42,156 nucleotides of DNA from Methanothrix sp. (GTDB lineage: Archaea; Halobacteriota; Methanosarcinia; Methanotrichales; Methanotrichaceae). Under the pieces are notes generated by a model. It worked only from the letters and a program-made list of their open reading frames with translations. It had not been told where the DNA came from and ran no database searches. The stretch covers positions 1-42,156 of the forward strand of contig JAPKYA010000122.1 in the NCBI GenBank assembly GCA_026394565.1. Direction: 5' to 3'. Position 1 is the first letter of the stretch, and the number at the start of each line of letters is the position of its first letter. Of this stretch, positions 41,457 to 42,156 are shown piece by piece. A program made the position numbers and the translations under genes.

Positions 41457-41945
41457 TTAATTTATAGCGGATATTTGACGGTTGTAGTTTTTATAGTTAA
41501 TGATCTCGGCGCGGGCAATGCCTCTTTCGATATCTAGCAAGGCCACAGTGAAATTGTCTCCGTTTCTAGGTCCAACAGGGCTTCCGGGACAGATTAGCAT
41601 CCGTTTCCCATTAACAATTAGAGGATAATGGATATGTCCAAAGATAAGAGCATTAAGCGATTTTTCACTTGCGTATATTTTTGCGTTTTCTATCGACACT
41701 TTTGAACCATTGACATCGAATTGATCCCCGTGTATCAGGCCAATACGGTAATTGTGCTGTTGGATCACGGTATCGACATAAAACTCTTTTAAGCCCTCAC
41801 TTACAGGCCAATTATCCGGAGAGGATCTGTCGTTATTTCCGCTCACAGCGAATAGTTTCTTGCCGAATAGTCTTTTCACTTCTAGATAATCAGCTCTGGA
41901 ATCAAAATCGCCCGCATGGTATACTTTGTCAGCACTATCTGCCAA
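41457..41945 (-). CDS. Second YfcE-type phosphodiesterase with damaged 5' end
   Basis: From a TTG at 41945 it reads 162 aa and keeps HAGDFDSRADY, VSGNNDRSS, GLIHGDQFD and FGHIHYPLIV, so four of the five metal blocks are intact. The missing first block, VSDTHPES, lies directly upstream in the same frame, but between it and an ATG with a leader (MLLLDPGG) stands a TAG at about 42020, and no normal start codon lies between the TAG and the SDTH. The gene is therefore either a recent pseudogene, or starts at a non-standard codon, or makes a truncated protein lacking the DxH ligands. It is 34 bp upstream of the intact paralogue on the same strand. Confidence 0.6.
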   Translation of the reverse strand: MADSADKVYHAGDFDSRADYLEVKRLFGKKLFAVSGNNDRSSPDNWPVSEGLKEFYVDTVIQQHNYRIGLIHGDQFDVNGSKVSIENAKIYASEKSLNALIFGHIHYPLIVNGKRMLICPGSPVGPRNGDNFTVALLDIERGIARAEIINYKNYNRQISAIN

Positions 41946-42156
41946 ATTTAATACCCAGGAAGGAATGTATCCAGGTGGGTGAGGTGCACTGGCTGATTCC
42001 GGATGGGTGTCTGATACCTAACCTCCCGGATCAAGTAGGAGCATTACCTGATCGATCTCAATTTTAGAGCCCTTATTTTGAAAAATAACCCCCATTAGCC
42101 CTGCTTACCGACAGGTTTTTATACTTTATGCGCCTACTTATATTGAGGCACATAAT

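Noticed and set aside
42000..42030. TAG in the second phosphodiesterase read as pyrrolysine
   Set aside because: No pyl genes or pyrrolysine tRNA in the window, the suspected genus is not known for pyrrolysine, and a broken start explains the data more simply.
1..42156. tRNA or rRNA genes
   Set aside because: No T-loop GTTCGAAT-type box with matching cloverleaf, and no rRNA-like sequence, was seen by eye; a tRNA scan would settle it.

Overview
The window looks like a chromosomal segment of an aceticlastic methanogen, most plausibly Methanothrix/Methanosaeta or a close relative. This is inferred from gene content. Archaeal or methanogen markers include HcyS/HcyF homocysteine synthesis, Rio2 kinase, a DUF460 RNase H-like protein, SufC/SufBD, indolepyruvate oxidoreductase, a DUF2551-like protein, a PGF-CTERM surface protein, TATA promoters and GGTGATC-type ribosome binding sites. 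Genes are fairly GC-rich and spacers are AT-rich.

0-7 kb: the end of cbiB (cut by the window edge), two related secreted proteins sharing a GTGQ-type motif (one with a PGF-CTERM anchor), a small zinc-ribbon protein, an unknown 218-aa protein, and a 1227-aa protein made almost wholly of TPRs. An AT-rich spacer of about 730 bp without a gene follows. 7.7-9.7 kb: the hcyS-hcyF operon.

9.7-15.65 kb: an accessory block bounded by copies of a TCACGCGAAG-type repeat. It holds a three-gene operon on the minus strand (zinc-finger protein, TPR-CHAT protease-like protein, class III nucleotide cyclase), a WD40-gene remnant just upstream of that operon, and a hicBA toxin-antitoxin pair. This is the best candidate here for an undescribed signalling or defence module.

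15.7-25.7 kb: two radical SAM enzymes around a DUF2551-like protein, iorAB with a HEAT-repeat protein, a kinase-fold protein, a dodecin-like protein, a membrane glycosyltransferase and xseAB. 25.7-28.4 kb: trpBA behind a TATA box with a palindromic TGTACT/AGTACA operator that resembles TrpY boxes, followed by a GDSL hydrolase. 28.4-36 kb: a zinc-finger/pRiA4b-ORF3-like protein, a mini zinc-ribbon protein, a secreted protein with a Cys/Met-rich tail, a YihY-type membrane protein, sufC-sufBD, lysA with a small unknown gene, and an orphan 153-aa protein. 36-40.3 kb: isocitrate dehydrogenase-like gene, rio2 and a DUF460 gene, the last two translationally overlapped. 40.3-42.2 kb: a badly deleted IS110 transposase and two YfcE/MJ0936-type phosphodiesterases, the second with a damaged 5' end.

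No tRNA, rRNA or CRISPR array was recognised. All functional assignments come from reading motifs; no database search was run.
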